Assembly (NCBI RefSeq): GCF_003205205.1
Contig: NZ_QJRL01000017.1
Location: 1 to 64,000, forward strand
Direction of reading: 5' to 3'
Source: Pseudomonas sp. LB-090624
GTDB lineage: Bacteria; Pseudomonadota; Gammaproteobacteria; Pseudomonadales; Pseudomonadaceae
DNA: 64,000 bases
In this document: piece by piece, positions 1 to 8,603 of the stretch
Position numbering within the stretch: position 1 is the first letter of the stretch
Layout: each line of letters opens with the position of its first letter
The notes under the pieces: model-generated
Seen by the model: the letters and a program-made list of their open reading frames with translations, nothing else
Told to the model about the DNA's origin: nothing
Databases searched by the model: none
Position numbers and translations under genes: made by a program

Positions 1-10
1 ACCCCGCCCC

Positions 11-796
11 TTGCTGACCGAACCCCGTCGCCGCGCCTACCTTTCCGCCATGCAAGTGGTGCACTGGCTGCCGCGCGCCGAACTGCCGTTCGCCGCACCG
101 TCGCGGCCCGAGTTGCTGCTGCCGGTGGCGCCGGTCGAAGACATCGATTTCGAGGTTCGGCCGACACCCGCGGGCAACGAGGCACCGGTCGCGCCCCAGG
201 CCCGCTCCGGCGAGCGACCGAAAATCGAGATCCCGCGCCCGGGCAGTGCGCCCAAGCCTGCCGCCAAGCCTGTCGAGGCCGAGGAGCAACCTGCACCTCC
301 ACGCCCGGCCCCCGTGCCGCCGCCACGTTTCGCGCTGCAGTTGTTGCGTGCTGGCAGCTGTCTGCTGCTGGTGGAGCTGGCCACCGGTCAGCCGTTCCAG
401 AGCCGCGACCCGTCCTACCTGCTGCTCAAGGACATGCTGCGCGCGGCCGGCCTGCCCGACGCTCCGCAGATCATCGGCGAGCCGGTGCGCTGGCCGCTGC
501 TGGTGCGCGGCAACATGGACCAGGGCCCGGAATCCGCCCGCGATTTCGTCCAGGGCTTTGTCCAGGCGCGCCTGGAAGACGCCCCGTGCACCTGCCTGTG
601 GCTGGTCGGCCTGCCAGCGGCGCGCTTTGCTGCCAATGCCGACGCCGCAGCCTATTACCAAACCCTGAAGCTCGACGGCCTGGGCGACGCCTGGGTCTTG
701 CCGGGCCTTGAACTGTTGATGGACGAGCCGCAGCGCAAGGCGGACGTCTGGCAAGCCATGCGCCAGCTGATGGCGCGCTGGAAGAGCGTTGAATGA
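11..796 (+). CDS. Conserved proline-rich hypothetical protein, rimI-linked
   Basis: A conserved pseudomonad protein of about 261 residues whose function I do not recognise. The frame is open to the left edge of the window, so the TTG at 11 is only a candidate start; an ATG at residue 14 and a start outside the window are also possible. Residues about 66-102 form a Pro/Ala-rich linker between a short N-terminal part and a more regular C-terminal domain. No transmembrane segment or signal peptide is visible. Such proline-rich proteins are sometimes labelled TonB-like, but I see nothing specific to support that. It overlaps rimI by 4 bases (ATGA), which implies translational coupling. Confidence 0.75.
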   Translation: MLTEPRRRAYLSAMQVVHWLPRAELPFAAPSRPELLLPVAPVEDIDFEVRPTPAGNEAPVAPQARSGERPKIEIPRPGSAPKPAAKPVEAEEQPAPPRPAPVPPPRFALQLLRAGSCLLLVELATGQPFQSRDPSYLLLKDMLRAAGLPDAPQIIGEPVRWPLLVRGNMDQGPESARDFVQGFVQARLEDAPCTCLWLVGLPAARFAANADAAAYYQTLKLDGLGDAWVLPGLELLMDEPQRKADVWQAMRQLMARWKSVE

Positions 797-1248
797 GTGA
801 CTCGATCAGTTTTCGCCCGATGACCGAGGCGGATCTGGATGCCGTACTTAAGATCGAATATGCCGCGTTCAGTCACCCCTGGACCCGCGGGATCTTTCAG
901 GATGCGCTCAAATCGTACGAAGTGTGGCTGATGTTCGATGGCCAGCAGCAAGTGGGCCATGGGGTGATCAACGTGATCATCGACGAGGCGCACCTGCTCA
1001 ACATCACCGTCAAGCCGGAAAACCAGGGCTGCGGGCTCGGCTTGCGCCTGCTTGAGCACCTGATGGCCCGGGCTTACCAGCTCAATGGCCGCGAATGCTT
1101 CCTGGAGGTGCGCGCCAGCAACCAGTCGGCCTACCGGTTGTACGAGCGTTACGGTTTCAACGAAATCGGCCGCCGCCGTGATTACTACCCGATCGCCGGT
1201 GGCCGTGAAGACGCGCTGGTCATGGCTTGCACCTTGCTTGAAGACTGA
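793..1248 (+). CDS. rimI: Ribosomal protein S18-alanine N-acetyltransferase RimI
   Basis: A GNAT-family acetyltransferase of 151 residues. RimI acetylates the N-terminal alanine of ribosomal protein S18 using acetyl-CoA. The acetyl-CoA loop Q-G-C-G-L-G lies near residues 78-83, followed by the helix with LLEHL. The C-terminal RRRDYYP segment is the characteristic RimI ending, with a tyrosine that typically acts as general acid. The length is normal for the family. Its start overlaps the stop of the preceding gene, so the two are probably co-translated. Confidence 0.93.
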   Translation: MSDSISFRPMTEADLDAVLKIEYAAFSHPWTRGIFQDALKSYEVWLMFDGQQQVGHGVINVIIDEAHLLNITVKPENQGCGLGLRLLEHLMARAYQLNGRECFLEVRASNQSAYRLYERYGFNEIGRRRDYYPIAGGREDALVMACTLLED

Positions 1249-1313
1249 TCCACGTCCACGGGTATCGCGCTAAAGTCAGAAGACCAGGGTTGCCATGCAC
1301 GGACGGGTAAAGG

Positions 1314-1889
1314 ATGAGGAAGCTGTTTCTGAGCGCATGCCTGCTGGCAGCCAGTGCTGCCCATGCCGATGAACGTGATGTCTGGATGTTCGCCCAATGG
1401 GCAGGCGACCATCAAACCCGGCCCTTCCGTGAAATGCTTGTGGATGCCCGCCTGTACGGCGTAGTGCCCATCCACCAGTTGCTACGTTCGGCTTCGGACT
1501 GGAAGCTGTGCCACGCGTCGCCCTTCGCGGTGCCGCCCGCCAGCAACTGGCCAGCCGTACGTTCGACCCTTTCATTGCTCAAGACCCTCGACGACCAAGG
1601 CGTCCTGCGCCAGTTCGAAGTGGTGTCGGCCTACCGTGAGCCGCGGCTGAACACCTGCGCTGGCGGAGCGGCCAACAGTGCTCATACCCGCGCTTTTGCC
1701 GTTGATGTGCTGCTGCCCGCCTGGGCCGATCCTAACCCGCTGTGTCGCTTCTGGCAGCAACACGGCCAGGCGTGGAACATGGGCTTGGGGCGCTACCCGT
1801 CAGGCCGCATCCATGTGGATACTGCCGGTTATCGCACCTGGGGTGGTGACGGCAGTGCCGGGTCATCGTTCTGCATCAAGCCCAAATGA
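1314..1889 (+). CDS. Secreted M15-type peptidase-like protein
   Basis: A 191-residue protein with an N-terminal signal peptide ending near the AHA at residues 18-20. Its centre resembles the peptidase M15_3 fold (zinc D-Ala-D-Ala carboxypeptidase-like): a SAYREPRLN segment, then AHTRAFAVDV, which supplies a His and an Asp zinc ligand, then a late HVD (residues about 170-172) that would give the third ligand. It therefore probably acts on peptidoglycan in the periplasm. A purine-rich stretch lies directly before the ATG. The last 61 bases overlap the 3' end of the convergent LysR gene. Confidence 0.8.
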   Translation: MRKLFLSACLLAASAAHADERDVWMFAQWAGDHQTRPFREMLVDARLYGVVPIHQLLRSASDWKLCHASPFAVPPASNWPAVRSTLSLLKTLDDQGVLRQFEVVSAYREPRLNTCAGGAANSAHTRAFAVDVLLPAWADPNPLCRFWQQHGQAWNMGLGRYPSGRIHVDTAGYRTWGGDGSAGSSFCIKPK

Positions 1890-2746
1890 GCCAGGCAACC
1901 CTGGCATTCCTCCATCACCCACTCCGCGAAACGCTGGCGCTTGCCGCTGTCAGCCAAGGGCTGCGCGCTGAGCAGGTGATAGGCCGAGCCGTCGCGGACG
2001 AAGCCGGATGGCGCGTGCAACTGCCCGCTGTCGAGTTCGTCGCACACCATCAGGGCTGAGGCCATGGCCAAGCCCAGGCCGGCGCTGGCGGCCTGGATCG
2101 ACAGGTAGAAATGCTCGTAGTCGCTGCGTTCGCAGTGTCGCGCCTGTTGCCCGCTCAGGCGCAGCCAGGTGGGCCAGGCAGCAGGGCGGGTGGTGCTGTG
2201 CAGCAGCCGCTGGCCATCGAGTATGGCGCTGGCGGCGGGATGGCACACCGGGCCGATCCATTCATCGCAGACCTTCTGGCTGAACAGCTGGTTGTTCCAG
2301 TGGAAGTCGTCACGGCGGATGGCCATGTCGACCCCACTGCGGGCGAAGTCCAGCGGCCCGCCGGCAGCCACCAGGTGCAACTGCAGGTCGGGATGGGCGG
2401 CATGGAAGCGCGGCAGCCGCGGGATCAGCCAGCGCATGGCGATGGTCGGCTCGCAGGACAGCACAAGCACATTGTCGCGGGCCTGGTGCTGCAAACGCTG
2501 CAAGGCGCTTTCCAGCTGTTCGAAAATCGCCTGGGTGGTGCCTTGCAGGGCGCGGCCGGCAGGGGTGAGGAAAATGGCCCGGTTGCGGCGTTCGAACAGC
2601 TCCATGCCAAGGTTTTCTTCCAGCAGGCGTATTTGGCGGCTGACCGCGCCGTGGGTGACGTGCAAGTGCTCAGCGGCGCGCACGAAGCTCTCGGTCCGGG
2701 CGGCAATGTCGAAATAGCGGAAGGCGTTGAGTGGCGGCAGTTTCAT
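1829..2746 (-). CDS. LysR-family transcriptional regulator
   Basis: A 305-residue LysR regulator. The N-terminal winged helix-turn-helix (residues about 5-65) has the typical AAEHLHVTHGAVSRQIRLLE recognition motif. The C-terminal effector-binding domain ends with a long tail. I chose the ATG at 2746 (MKLPPLNAF) because the domain begins there; an in-frame ATG nine codons upstream has no family support. It is divergent from the LysE exporter at 2893 and probably regulates it from the 146-base gap. Its C-terminus runs through the 3' end of the convergent peptidase gene. Confidence 0.9.
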   Translation of the reverse strand: MKLPPLNAFRYFDIAARTESFVRAAEHLHVTHGAVSRQIRLLEENLGMELFERRNRAIFLTPAGRALQGTTQAIFEQLESALQRLQHQARDNVLVLSCEPTIAMRWLIPRLPRFHAAHPDLQLHLVAAGGPLDFARSGVDMAIRRDDFHWNNQLFSQKVCDEWIGPVCHPAASAILDGQRLLHSTTRPAAWPTWLRLSGQQARHCERSDYEHFYLSIQAASAGLGLAMASALMVCDELDSGQLHAPSGFVRDGSAYHLLSAQPLADSGKRQRFAEWVMEECQGCLAHLGLMQNDDPALPSPPQVR

Positions 2747-2892
2747 GGCATCCCTTTGGGCCGGCACTGGCATTATGCCTATGTGAGAAAAACTATCAGA
2801 TGTGCCTCACTATAAATCGATTTTTACTCGCTCATAAGCCCTCGATAATCACCCGGTCTGTGTATTTTCATCGTCTATCGAGCGCTATCTGC

Positions 2893-3507
2893 ATGACCGA
2901 ACTCATCGCTGTCGCCCTGTTCACTTTGCTCGCCGTCATCAGCCCTGGCGCCGATTTCGCCATGGTCACTCGCAGCAGTTATGCACAAGGCCGCAAGGCG
3001 GGGCTGGCGGCCGCGGTCGGTATCGCATTGGGAGTACAGGTGCATGTGTTGTACACGGTGCTGGGCATCGCCGTGATCATCAGTCAGACCCCGGTGCTGT
3101 TCCTGGCCATGAAAGCACTGGGCGCCGGTTATCTCATCTACCTGGGCTACAAATCACTGACCAACACCGGGCGCATCAGCCTGGAGGGGGGCGAGCGTTC
3201 CACTGTCACCGTGGTGCAAGCCTTGCGCACCGGCTTTCTGACCAATGCCCTGAATCCCAAGACCATGTTGTTCGTCATCAGTGCTTTCACCCAGGTGGTG
3301 CAACCCGGCAGCTCGTTGAAGCTGGCGTTTGCCTACGGTGCGTTCATGTCCCTTGCCCACTGGTTGTGGTTCAGCCTGGTGGCGGTGTTTTTTTCCAGCG
3401 CGCCGTTGCGCAAGGCGATGATCGACCGGCAAGTGCTGGTGGACCGGGTGATAGGCCTGGCGTTGATCGGGCTTGGCTTGACGGTGGCGGTGAGCGGTAT
3501 CCGCTGA
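2893..3507 (+). CDS. LysE/RhtB-family amino acid exporter
   Basis: A 204-residue inner-membrane protein with about six hydrophobic segments. It has the LysE signature SPGADFAMVTRSS near residues 19-31, where the conserved Pro-Gly lies, and LNPKTMLFVISAF mid-protein. Members export amino acids or related small molecules. I set the start at the ATG at 2893 because the first membrane helix follows directly; the frame extends further upstream without similarity. It is divergent from a LysR gene, a common exporter-regulator arrangement. The substrate cannot be read from the sequence. Confidence 0.92.
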   Translation: MTELIAVALFTLLAVISPGADFAMVTRSSYAQGRKAGLAAAVGIALGVQVHVLYTVLGIAVIISQTPVLFLAMKALGAGYLIYLGYKSLTNTGRISLEGGERSTVTVVQALRTGFLTNALNPKTMLFVISAFTQVVQPGSSLKLAFAYGAFMSLAHWLWFSLVAVFFSSAPLRKAMIDRQVLVDRVIGLALIGLGLTVAVSGIR

Positions 3508-3589
3508 AGGGAAGATAGAAGGTGGAGGGGAGGGCCATTGCACACCCCGTGGGCAGTGGCTGCCTTCAGTGCGGTAACTTTTCGCAGAC

Positions 3590-3622
3590 AAAGAAAAAGG
3601 GCTTACCTTGCGGTAAGCCCTT
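3590..3622 (-). terminator. Rho-independent terminator of tRNA-Met
   Basis: An 11-base inverted repeat (AAGGGCTTACC at 3597-3607 and GGTAAGCCCTT at 3612-3622) with a four-base loop. Read on the minus strand it is followed by a TTTTCTTTG run and sits just 3' of the tRNA gene. Confidence 0.85.
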
Positions 3623-3631
3623 CGTCTTGTT

Positions 3632-3708
3632 TGGTGGCTACACAGGGACTTGAACCCCGGACCCCAGCATTATGAATGCTATGCTCTAACCAACTGAGCT
3701 ATGTAGCC
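3632..3708 (-). tRNA. tRNA-Met (CAU), elongator type
   Basis: A 77-base cloverleaf including an encoded CCA. The acceptor stem GGCTACA pairs with TGTAGCC. The D-arm is GCTC/GAGC, the anticodon loop is TTCATAA with CAT anticodon, and the T-arm contains GGTTCAAGTCC. The first acceptor pair G-C and the body are those of elongator rather than initiator tRNA-Met. A tRNA-Ile2 with lysidine also carries CAT, but the acceptor and anticodon arms fit Met better. Confidence 0.93.
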
Positions 3709-3803
3709 GATGGCGCGCATTATTCTCTTGAACGGCCCCCCTGTCAACACTCATTTCAAAAAAAATTTGCACGCTTTCAAAAACTTAGCGGCCAGGCCTG
3801 GTT

Positions 3804-4736
3804 TCAGCGCACCACAAGCCAGTGCCCGAGCACCCGGTGTAGCTGCAGATGCTGGGCAGCAGCCAGGGATTGCAGGGTTTCGCCAGCCCGGTCCAGGTTG
3901 AAGTCGCCGCTGACACGGCGATGGGCCACTTGTTCATCCACCAGCCACAGCCGCTGCCCCTGATACCTGGCCAGGCGCTCCAGCACTTGCCCCAATGGCA
4001 GGTCGATGGCCTTCAGGCGACCGCTGCGCCAGCTATCGATGGTCTTCAGGTCAACCTTCTGCAGCGGGCCGATGCGCGTGTCGTCGAATGTGACGCGCTC
4101 ACCCGCCGAGACCAGGCGCTGCTCGCCAGCCTGGACCACCATGGCCTTGCCAGTGAGTACCACGAGTTCGTCATGGTTGGCGTGGCGGGCTACCTGCAGA
4201 CGGGTGCCGTATACCTGGATGCGCGCGTTACCCACAGCCACTTCCATGGCGCGCCCGTCGAGCATGACCTCCAGATACACCTGGCCCTGCACCAGATGCA
4301 GCTGACGAGTGCGGCCGCGCAGGTCGACGTTCATCGCGCTGGCGCTGTCCAGGCTCAAGGTGGTGCCATCTGCCAGGCGTGTGCTACGGCGCTCACCCGT
4401 ATCAGTGTGCAGCTCGCTAGCCAGGCGCTGCATCAGCGGCCAGTACAGGTAAGCGGCAGCCCCCAGCCCCAGCAGGAAGACCAGCGCCAGCCATTTGCCC
4501 AAGTGGCTGCGGCGCACGGTTACGGGTCGTGGGCGAGGTCGGGCGGGGGCTGGTTGCAGCTGTTGCCAGAACGCCTCCAGTTCGGCGTAGGCGTGGGCGT
4601 TCTGCGCTACCTGGCACCATGCCCCGAATGCCTGGCGCTGGGTTTCGTCGCAACCGGGCTGGCGCAGCACTGAAAACCACTCCAGCGCTTCCTGCTGTGG
4701 GTCGGGCTGCAGCTGCTTGGCGGGCATCGGGTTCAT
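3804..4736 (-). CDS. FecR-family anti-sigma/transmembrane sensor (orphan)
   Basis: A 310-residue FecR-type protein. Residues about 12-55 form the DUF4880 N-terminal cytoplasmic domain with the EALEWFSVLRQPG motif. A single membrane helix follows near residues 84-103, then the periplasmic FecR domain (residues about 110-205) and a C-terminal secretin/TonB short-N-like part. FecR proteins relay a receptor signal to an ECF sigma factor. Neither a sigma gene nor a TonB receptor gene adjoins it, unlike the usual fecIRA order. A Fur-like site lies about 70 bases upstream. A remote sigma partner, possibly the one at 8590-9105, is an inference. Confidence 0.88.
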   Translation of the reverse strand: MNPMPAKQLQPDPQQEALEWFSVLRQPGCDETQRQAFGAWCQVAQNAHAYAELEAFWQQLQPAPARPRPRPVTVRRSHLGKWLALVFLLGLGAAAYLYWPLMQRLASELHTDTGERRSTRLADGTTLSLDSASAMNVDLRGRTRQLHLVQGQVYLEVMLDGRAMEVAVGNARIQVYGTRLQVARHANHDELVVLTGKAMVVQAGEQRLVSAGERVTFDDTRIGPLQKVDLKTIDSWRSGRLKAIDLPLGQVLERLARYQGQRLWLVDEQVAHRRVSGDFNLDRAGETLQSLAAAQHLQLHRVLGHWLVVR

Positions 4737-4806
4737 GGGTCGGTCTGCTCACGATAGGGGCTATTTGCCCAACGATGACAGGGATGATTGGACAAGGATG
4801 CTAATT

Positions 4807-4826
4807 ATATTGAGAACCATTTTCAA
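4807..4826 (-). promoter_or_regulatory. Putative Fur box upstream of orphan fecR
   Basis: On the minus strand the site reads GAAAATGGTTCTCAATATA, close to the Pseudomonas Fur consensus GATAATGATAATCATTATC in its GAAAATG half. It lies 70-90 bases before the fecR start and within the shared gap with the divergent MFS gene. Called by eye only. Confidence 0.5.
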
Positions 4827-4917
4827 GTACGTGGCGATAAGGGGATAAAAAAGGTAGCTATGTATCTATTTGTTTCCCGATAATCGGATCCCAACCCGAG
4901 GACGGAGATTCAGCCCA

Positions 4918-6132
4918 ATGGCCACCAGTAGTGCCTCCACCGCATCCACCCAGGCAGCGGCAAGCCAAGCCACGCCTCTGGTGATGCGCATCATTGGTTT
5001 CTGTGCACTGGCGCATCTGATCAATGACCTGATCCAGTCGGTATTGCCGGCGATCTACCCGATGCTCAAGGCCAACTACAACCTGAGCTTCGCCCAGATT
5101 GGCCTGATCACCCTGACCTTCCAGATCACCGCCTCGTTGTTGCAGCCCTGGGTTGGCTTTTTCACCGACCGTCGGCCGACGCCCAACCTCTTGCCGCTCG
5201 GCACCCTGTGCACACTGGTGGGTATCGTGATGCTGGCGTTCGTCGGCAGCTTCCCGATGATCTTGCTGGCGTCAGCGCTGGTCGGCATTGGTTCGTCAAC
5301 CTTCCACCCAGAAACCTCGCGTATCGCGCGGCTGGCTTCGGGCGGGCGCTTTGGCCTGGCCCAGTCCACGTTCCAGGTTGGCGGCAACACCGGTTCCGCC
5401 TTGGGCCCGTTGCTGGCAGCGGCCATCGTCATCCCGTTCGGCCAGACCCATGTCGCCTGGTTTGGCGTGGCCGCGCTGTTCTTCCTTGGCGTCACCCTGA
5501 TGCTGCGTGGCTGGTACAAGGAACACCTCAACCAGGCCAAGGCCCGCAAGGCGGTGCAGGCCACCCATGGCATTTCGCGCAAGCGCGTGATCGCGGCGCT
5601 GATCGTGCTGGGCCTGCTGGTGTTCTCCAAGTACTTCTACATGGCCAGCTTCACCAGCTACTTCACCTTCTACCTGATCGAGAAGTTCGATGTGTCGGTG
5701 GCCAGCTCGCAGTTGCACCTGTTCCTGTTCCTCGGTGCGGTGGCGGCCGGTACCTTCTTTGGCGGACCGATCGGTGACCGCATCGGGCGCAAGGCGGTGA
5801 TCTGGTTCTCGATCCTGGGCGTGACGCCATTCACCCTGGCGCTGCCGTATGCCGACCTGTTCTGGACCACGGTGTTGAGTGTGGTGATCGGCTTTATCCT
5901 GGCGTCTGCGTTTTCCGCGATTGTGGTGTATGCGCAAGAACTGGTGCCGGGCAGCGTGGGCATGATTGCCGGGATTTTCTTCGGGCTGATGTTCGGCTTT
6001 GGCGGGATCGGCGCGGCGCTGCTGGGGTATGTGGCGGACCTGCGTGGCATCGAGTATGTCTATGGGGTGTGCTCGTTCCTGCCGTTGTTCGGGCTGCTGG
6101 CGGTGTTCTTGCCAAGCACTGGCAAGCGCTGA
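4918..6132 (+). CDS. fsr: MFS transporter, fosmidomycin-resistance (Fsr) type
   Basis: A 404-residue major facilitator with about twelve membrane helices. After a Ser/Thr/Ala-rich cytoplasmic N-terminus it carries the Fsr-type first helix (FCALAHLINDLIQSVLPAIYP). A long middle loop follows between helices 6 and 7, and the conserved GGPIGDRIGRK motif lies at the start of the second half. Fsr exports fosmidomycin in E. coli; other physiological substrates are likely. The start at 4918 was chosen over an upstream in-frame ATG because GGACGGAG lies 7-15 bases before it. A strong imperfect hairpin follows the stop. Confidence 0.9.
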   Translation: MATSSASTASTQAAASQATPLVMRIIGFCALAHLINDLIQSVLPAIYPMLKANYNLSFAQIGLITLTFQITASLLQPWVGFFTDRRPTPNLLPLGTLCTLVGIVMLAFVGSFPMILLASALVGIGSSTFHPETSRIARLASGGRFGLAQSTFQVGGNTGSALGPLLAAAIVIPFGQTHVAWFGVAALFFLGVTLMLRGWYKEHLNQAKARKAVQATHGISRKRVIAALIVLGLLVFSKYFYMASFTSYFTFYLIEKFDVSVASSQLHLFLFLGAVAAGTFFGGPIGDRIGRKAVIWFSILGVTPFTLALPYADLFWTTVLSVVIGFILASAFSAIVVYAQELVPGSVGMIAGIFFGLMFGFGGIGAALLGYVADLRGIEYVYGVCSFLPLFGLLAVFLPSTGKR

Positions 6133-6166
6133 AATTGTCCGGGGCTGGCCTGCAGCCCCGACAATT
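6133..6166 (+). repeat. Imperfect inverted repeat after fsr
   Basis: The arms ATTGTCCGGGGCTG and CAGCCCCGACAAT pair except for one bulge, around a three-base loop. The hairpin begins just after the fsr stop. No T-run follows, so it could be an mRNA-stabilising 3' structure or a Rho-dependent end rather than a classic terminator. Confidence 0.6.
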
Positions 6167-6233
6167 GACGATTGGATCACTGTTGGCCTAGAGTGCCGCC
6201 TCTTTTTTCAATGCCCACAAAGTAGCCAACGCA

Positions 6234-6371
6234 ATGCGCCGTTCCCAGTCCCTGCCCAGCGCCCGTCAGCCTGCCCTCCAGGCCCTGCGTCGTGCGTGGC
6301 CGAGCGACACGGTGCTCAAGCGCCGCCGCAGCGTGCTGTTTGCCTTCACCTTCTCGCCACATTTCGCCTGA
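6234..6371 (+). CDS. Possible 45-residue arginine-rich small ORF in MFS leader
   Basis: Between the two MFS genes lies a 322-base gap (6133-6454). Apart from the hairpin at its start, it contains this short open frame of 45 codons. The product would have nine arginines, mostly in the first two thirds, and a hydrophobic VLFAFTFSPHFA end. It stops 83 bases before the downstream MFS start, so it could be a leader peptide or chance coding. No convincing ribosome-binding site is seen and I know no family for it. Confidence 0.25.
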   Translation: MRRSQSLPSARQPALQALRRAWPSDTVLKRRRSVLFAFTFSPHFA

Positions 6372-6454
6372 ACTGATCTGCGCTTTCGCGTCGCTCGCCA
6401 TCCCGGCGTGCGCGCCTGTGTCTGCACGTCTTTTCGGTTGGCAAGGAGTGGTAC

Positions 6455-7612
6455 ATGAACATGCGTTTGCTGGCGGGCCTGTTGTTCGCCGTATCGGTAG
6501 TGGGTTTCAGCCTGGGGGCCAGCCTGCCGCTGGTTTCATTGCGCCTGCATGAGGCGGGGGCGAGCACCCTGGAAATCGGCATCATCTCGGCCATCCCGGC
6601 GGCAGGCATGATGCTCTCGGCATTTCTGGTGGATACCTGCTGCCGCCATCTCACCCGGCGCACCATCTACTTGCTGTGTTTCAGCCTGTGCACGGTCAGC
6701 ATTGCCTTGCTCGAGCCGGCATTCGGCTCGTTGTGGTTGCTGGCCCTGCTGCGTCTGGGCCTGGGGCTGGGGGTGGGTATCGCCATCATCCTTGGTGAGT
6801 CGTGGGTCAACGAACTGTGCCCGGAGCACAACCGCGGCAAGATCATGGCCCTGTACGCCACCAGCTTCACTGGCTTCCAGGTACTCGGCCCGGCCATGCT
6901 CGCCGTGCTGGGCGCCGACAGCCCATGGATCACTGGCGTAGTGACCGCCTGTTACGGGCTGGCGCTGCTGTGCATCGTGCTGACCGTGCCCAACGACCAT
7001 GTCGAACACGAAGAAGGCGAAAAAAGCTTCGGCCTGGCCGGGTTCTTTCGGGTGGCACCGTCGTTGTGCATGGCGGTACTGTTCTTCTCGTTCTTCGATG
7101 CCGTCGTGCTGTCGCTATTGCCGGTGTATGCCAGCAGCCATGGTTTTGCCGTGGGCGTGGCGGCGTTGATGGTGACCGTGGTGTTTGCGGGCGACATGTT
7201 GTTCCAGCTGCCGCTGGGCTGGCTGGCCGACCGCGTCGAGCGTACCGGCTTGCACCTGGTGTGCGGGCTGGTGGCGATGGCGATCGGCATCGGCCTGCCG
7301 TGGCTGCTGAACATGACCTGGCTGCTGTGGCCCCTGCTGGTGGTACTGGGCGCCGTGGCAGGGGGCATCTATACCCTGGCACTGGTACTGATTGGCCAGC
7401 GCTTCAAGGGCCAGGACCTGGTAACCGCCAATGCCAGCGTGGGTTTGCTGTGGGGCGTAGGTAGCCTGGTCGGGCCGCTGGTCAGTGGCGCGGCGATGGG
7501 CGTGGCGCCGCATGGCTTGCCGATGGCGCTGGCGCTGATGGCTGGGTTGTTCGTGTGCTTTGCCCGGCAGTCATTCCGCGCTGCTGGGCGCTTGCGAGCG
7601 GTAGCGGACTGA
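6455..7612 (+). CDS. MFS transporter (YfkF/YcaD-like)
   Basis: A 385-residue major facilitator with about twelve hydrophobic segments. The first half contains the family loop around LRLGLGLGVGIAIILGESWVNE, whose GESWV segment is typical of the YcaD/YfkF subgroup. The second half has a GWLADRVER A-motif. The substrate is unknown. The start has an excellent AAGGAG site 7-12 bases upstream. It converges on the fecR gene ending at 7647 with only 34 bases between them. Confidence 0.9.
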   Translation: MNMRLLAGLLFAVSVVGFSLGASLPLVSLRLHEAGASTLEIGIISAIPAAGMMLSAFLVDTCCRHLTRRTIYLLCFSLCTVSIALLEPAFGSLWLLALLRLGLGLGVGIAIILGESWVNELCPEHNRGKIMALYATSFTGFQVLGPAMLAVLGADSPWITGVVTACYGLALLCIVLTVPNDHVEHEEGEKSFGLAGFFRVAPSLCMAVLFFSFFDAVVLSLLPVYASSHGFAVGVAALMVTVVFAGDMLFQLPLGWLADRVERTGLHLVCGLVAMAIGIGLPWLLNMTWLLWPLLVVLGAVAGGIYTLALVLIGQRFKGQDLVTANASVGLLWGVGSLVGPLVSGAAMGVAPHGLPMALALMAGLFVCFARQSFRAAGRLRAVAD

Positions 7613-7646
7613 CAACCCTGCGCGGCCCTGCGGGGCCACGTAGCCG

Positions 7647-8603
7647 TCAAGCTGCTCCAATACTTACCCAATACCGGGTGCGGAATTCCACCCGCACCGG
7701 CAGGCTATGGCTGAGCAGATGCAGGATCTCCCCGGTATCGCTCAACTGGTAGGTGCCAGACACCTTCAGGTTCGCAACTTCGGGCGCACAGCGCAGCAGG
7801 CCTGGGCGATAACGCGCCAACTCGGCGACAAATTCCCCAAGCGGCATCTGCTGCACGCTCAACACACCGTCTGTCCATCCCCAGAGGTCGCTATGCAGCG
7901 TCACGGCCTGGAAGCTGCCGTTGGCCGACACCTGCAAGGTCTCACCTGGCAGTACCTGCCGGGCCGTGGCGGATGCAGGAAACAGCGTAACTGCACCGCG
8001 GCGTACGGCCAGCAGCAGGCCCTGGCTGTTTTCTCGCAGCAGCAGTTGGCCGTCGACAGTGGCCAGCGGACCGACGCGTGTCTCGATCAGAAACGGGCGA
8101 TTGTCGTTGGGGTTGCTCTCCAGGCTCACTTCGCCGTGTACCAGCTCCAGCCGGCGCTGCGTACTGCTGTAGTGCAGGTCGATGGCGCTGGCGGTGTTCA
8201 ACTGGATACGGCTGCCATCGCTACCTTGCAGCTGCCGGCGCTCGCCGGTAGCGGTGCTGCTGTCGGCCAACAGTTCAGGCAAGCCCAACGGCTCACGCGC
8301 AGACAGGCCAAGGCTGCCGCCCACGGTCAGCAGCGCCAGCAGCTTGAGGTGGCTGCGACGGCTGCTGTGCTGTTGCTGGCTGCCGTCCAGGGTGCGCCGG
8401 CTCAGGTCCTTAGGCAGGCCGGCCAGTTCGTCGCCGAGCATGCTCACGCGGTGCCAGGCCAAGGGGTTGTGCGGGTGGCTGGCCAGCCATTGCTGGAATT
8501 GCTGTTGGGTACGCGGGCAGGGCCTGTCGAAGCGCAGCTTCACCAGCCAGTCGATGGCCTGGTCAACCTGCGCCTGCGCAGGGGTGCCATCAGGCGTCGA
8601 CAT
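7647..8603 (-). CDS. FecR-family transmembrane sensor
   Basis: A 318-residue FecR protein with the DUF4880 domain at residues about 14-55 (AIDWLVKLRF...QQWLASHPHN). A membrane segment lies near 85-103 and the FecR domain covers about 120-215. It transmits an envelope signal to the ECF sigma encoded just upstream. I placed the start at the ATG at 8603 (MSTPDG), overlapping the end of the sigma gene by 14 bases, which is the normal coupled arrangement. No TonB-dependent receptor gene follows; the next gene is convergent. Confidence 0.9.
   Translation of the reverse strand: MSTPDGTPAQAQVDQAIDWLVKLRFDRPCPRTQQQFQQWLASHPHNPLAWHRVSMLGDELAGLPKDLSRRTLDGSQQQHSSRRSHLKLLALLTVGGSLGLSAREPLGLPELLADSSTATGERRQLQGSDGSRIQLNTASAIDLHYSSTQRRLELVHGEVSLESNPNDNRPFLIETRVGPLATVDGQLLLRENSQGLLLAVRRGAVTLFPASATARQVLPGETLQVSANGSFQAVTLHSDLWGWTDGVLSVQQMPLGEFVAELARYRPGLLRCAPEVANLKVSGTYQLSDTGEILHLLSHSLPVRVEFRTRYWVSIGAA

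Noticed and set aside
3632..3708. tRNA next to transporter genes as an integration site
   Set aside because: No integrase, no direct repeat of the tRNA 3' end and no compositional shift were seen nearby.
4417..4752. Frame overlapping the start of the orphan fecR that might be a sigma-factor remnant
   Set aside because: The translated sequence is Pro/Arg/Ala-rich with no region 2 or region 4 motif, so it is a shadow frame.
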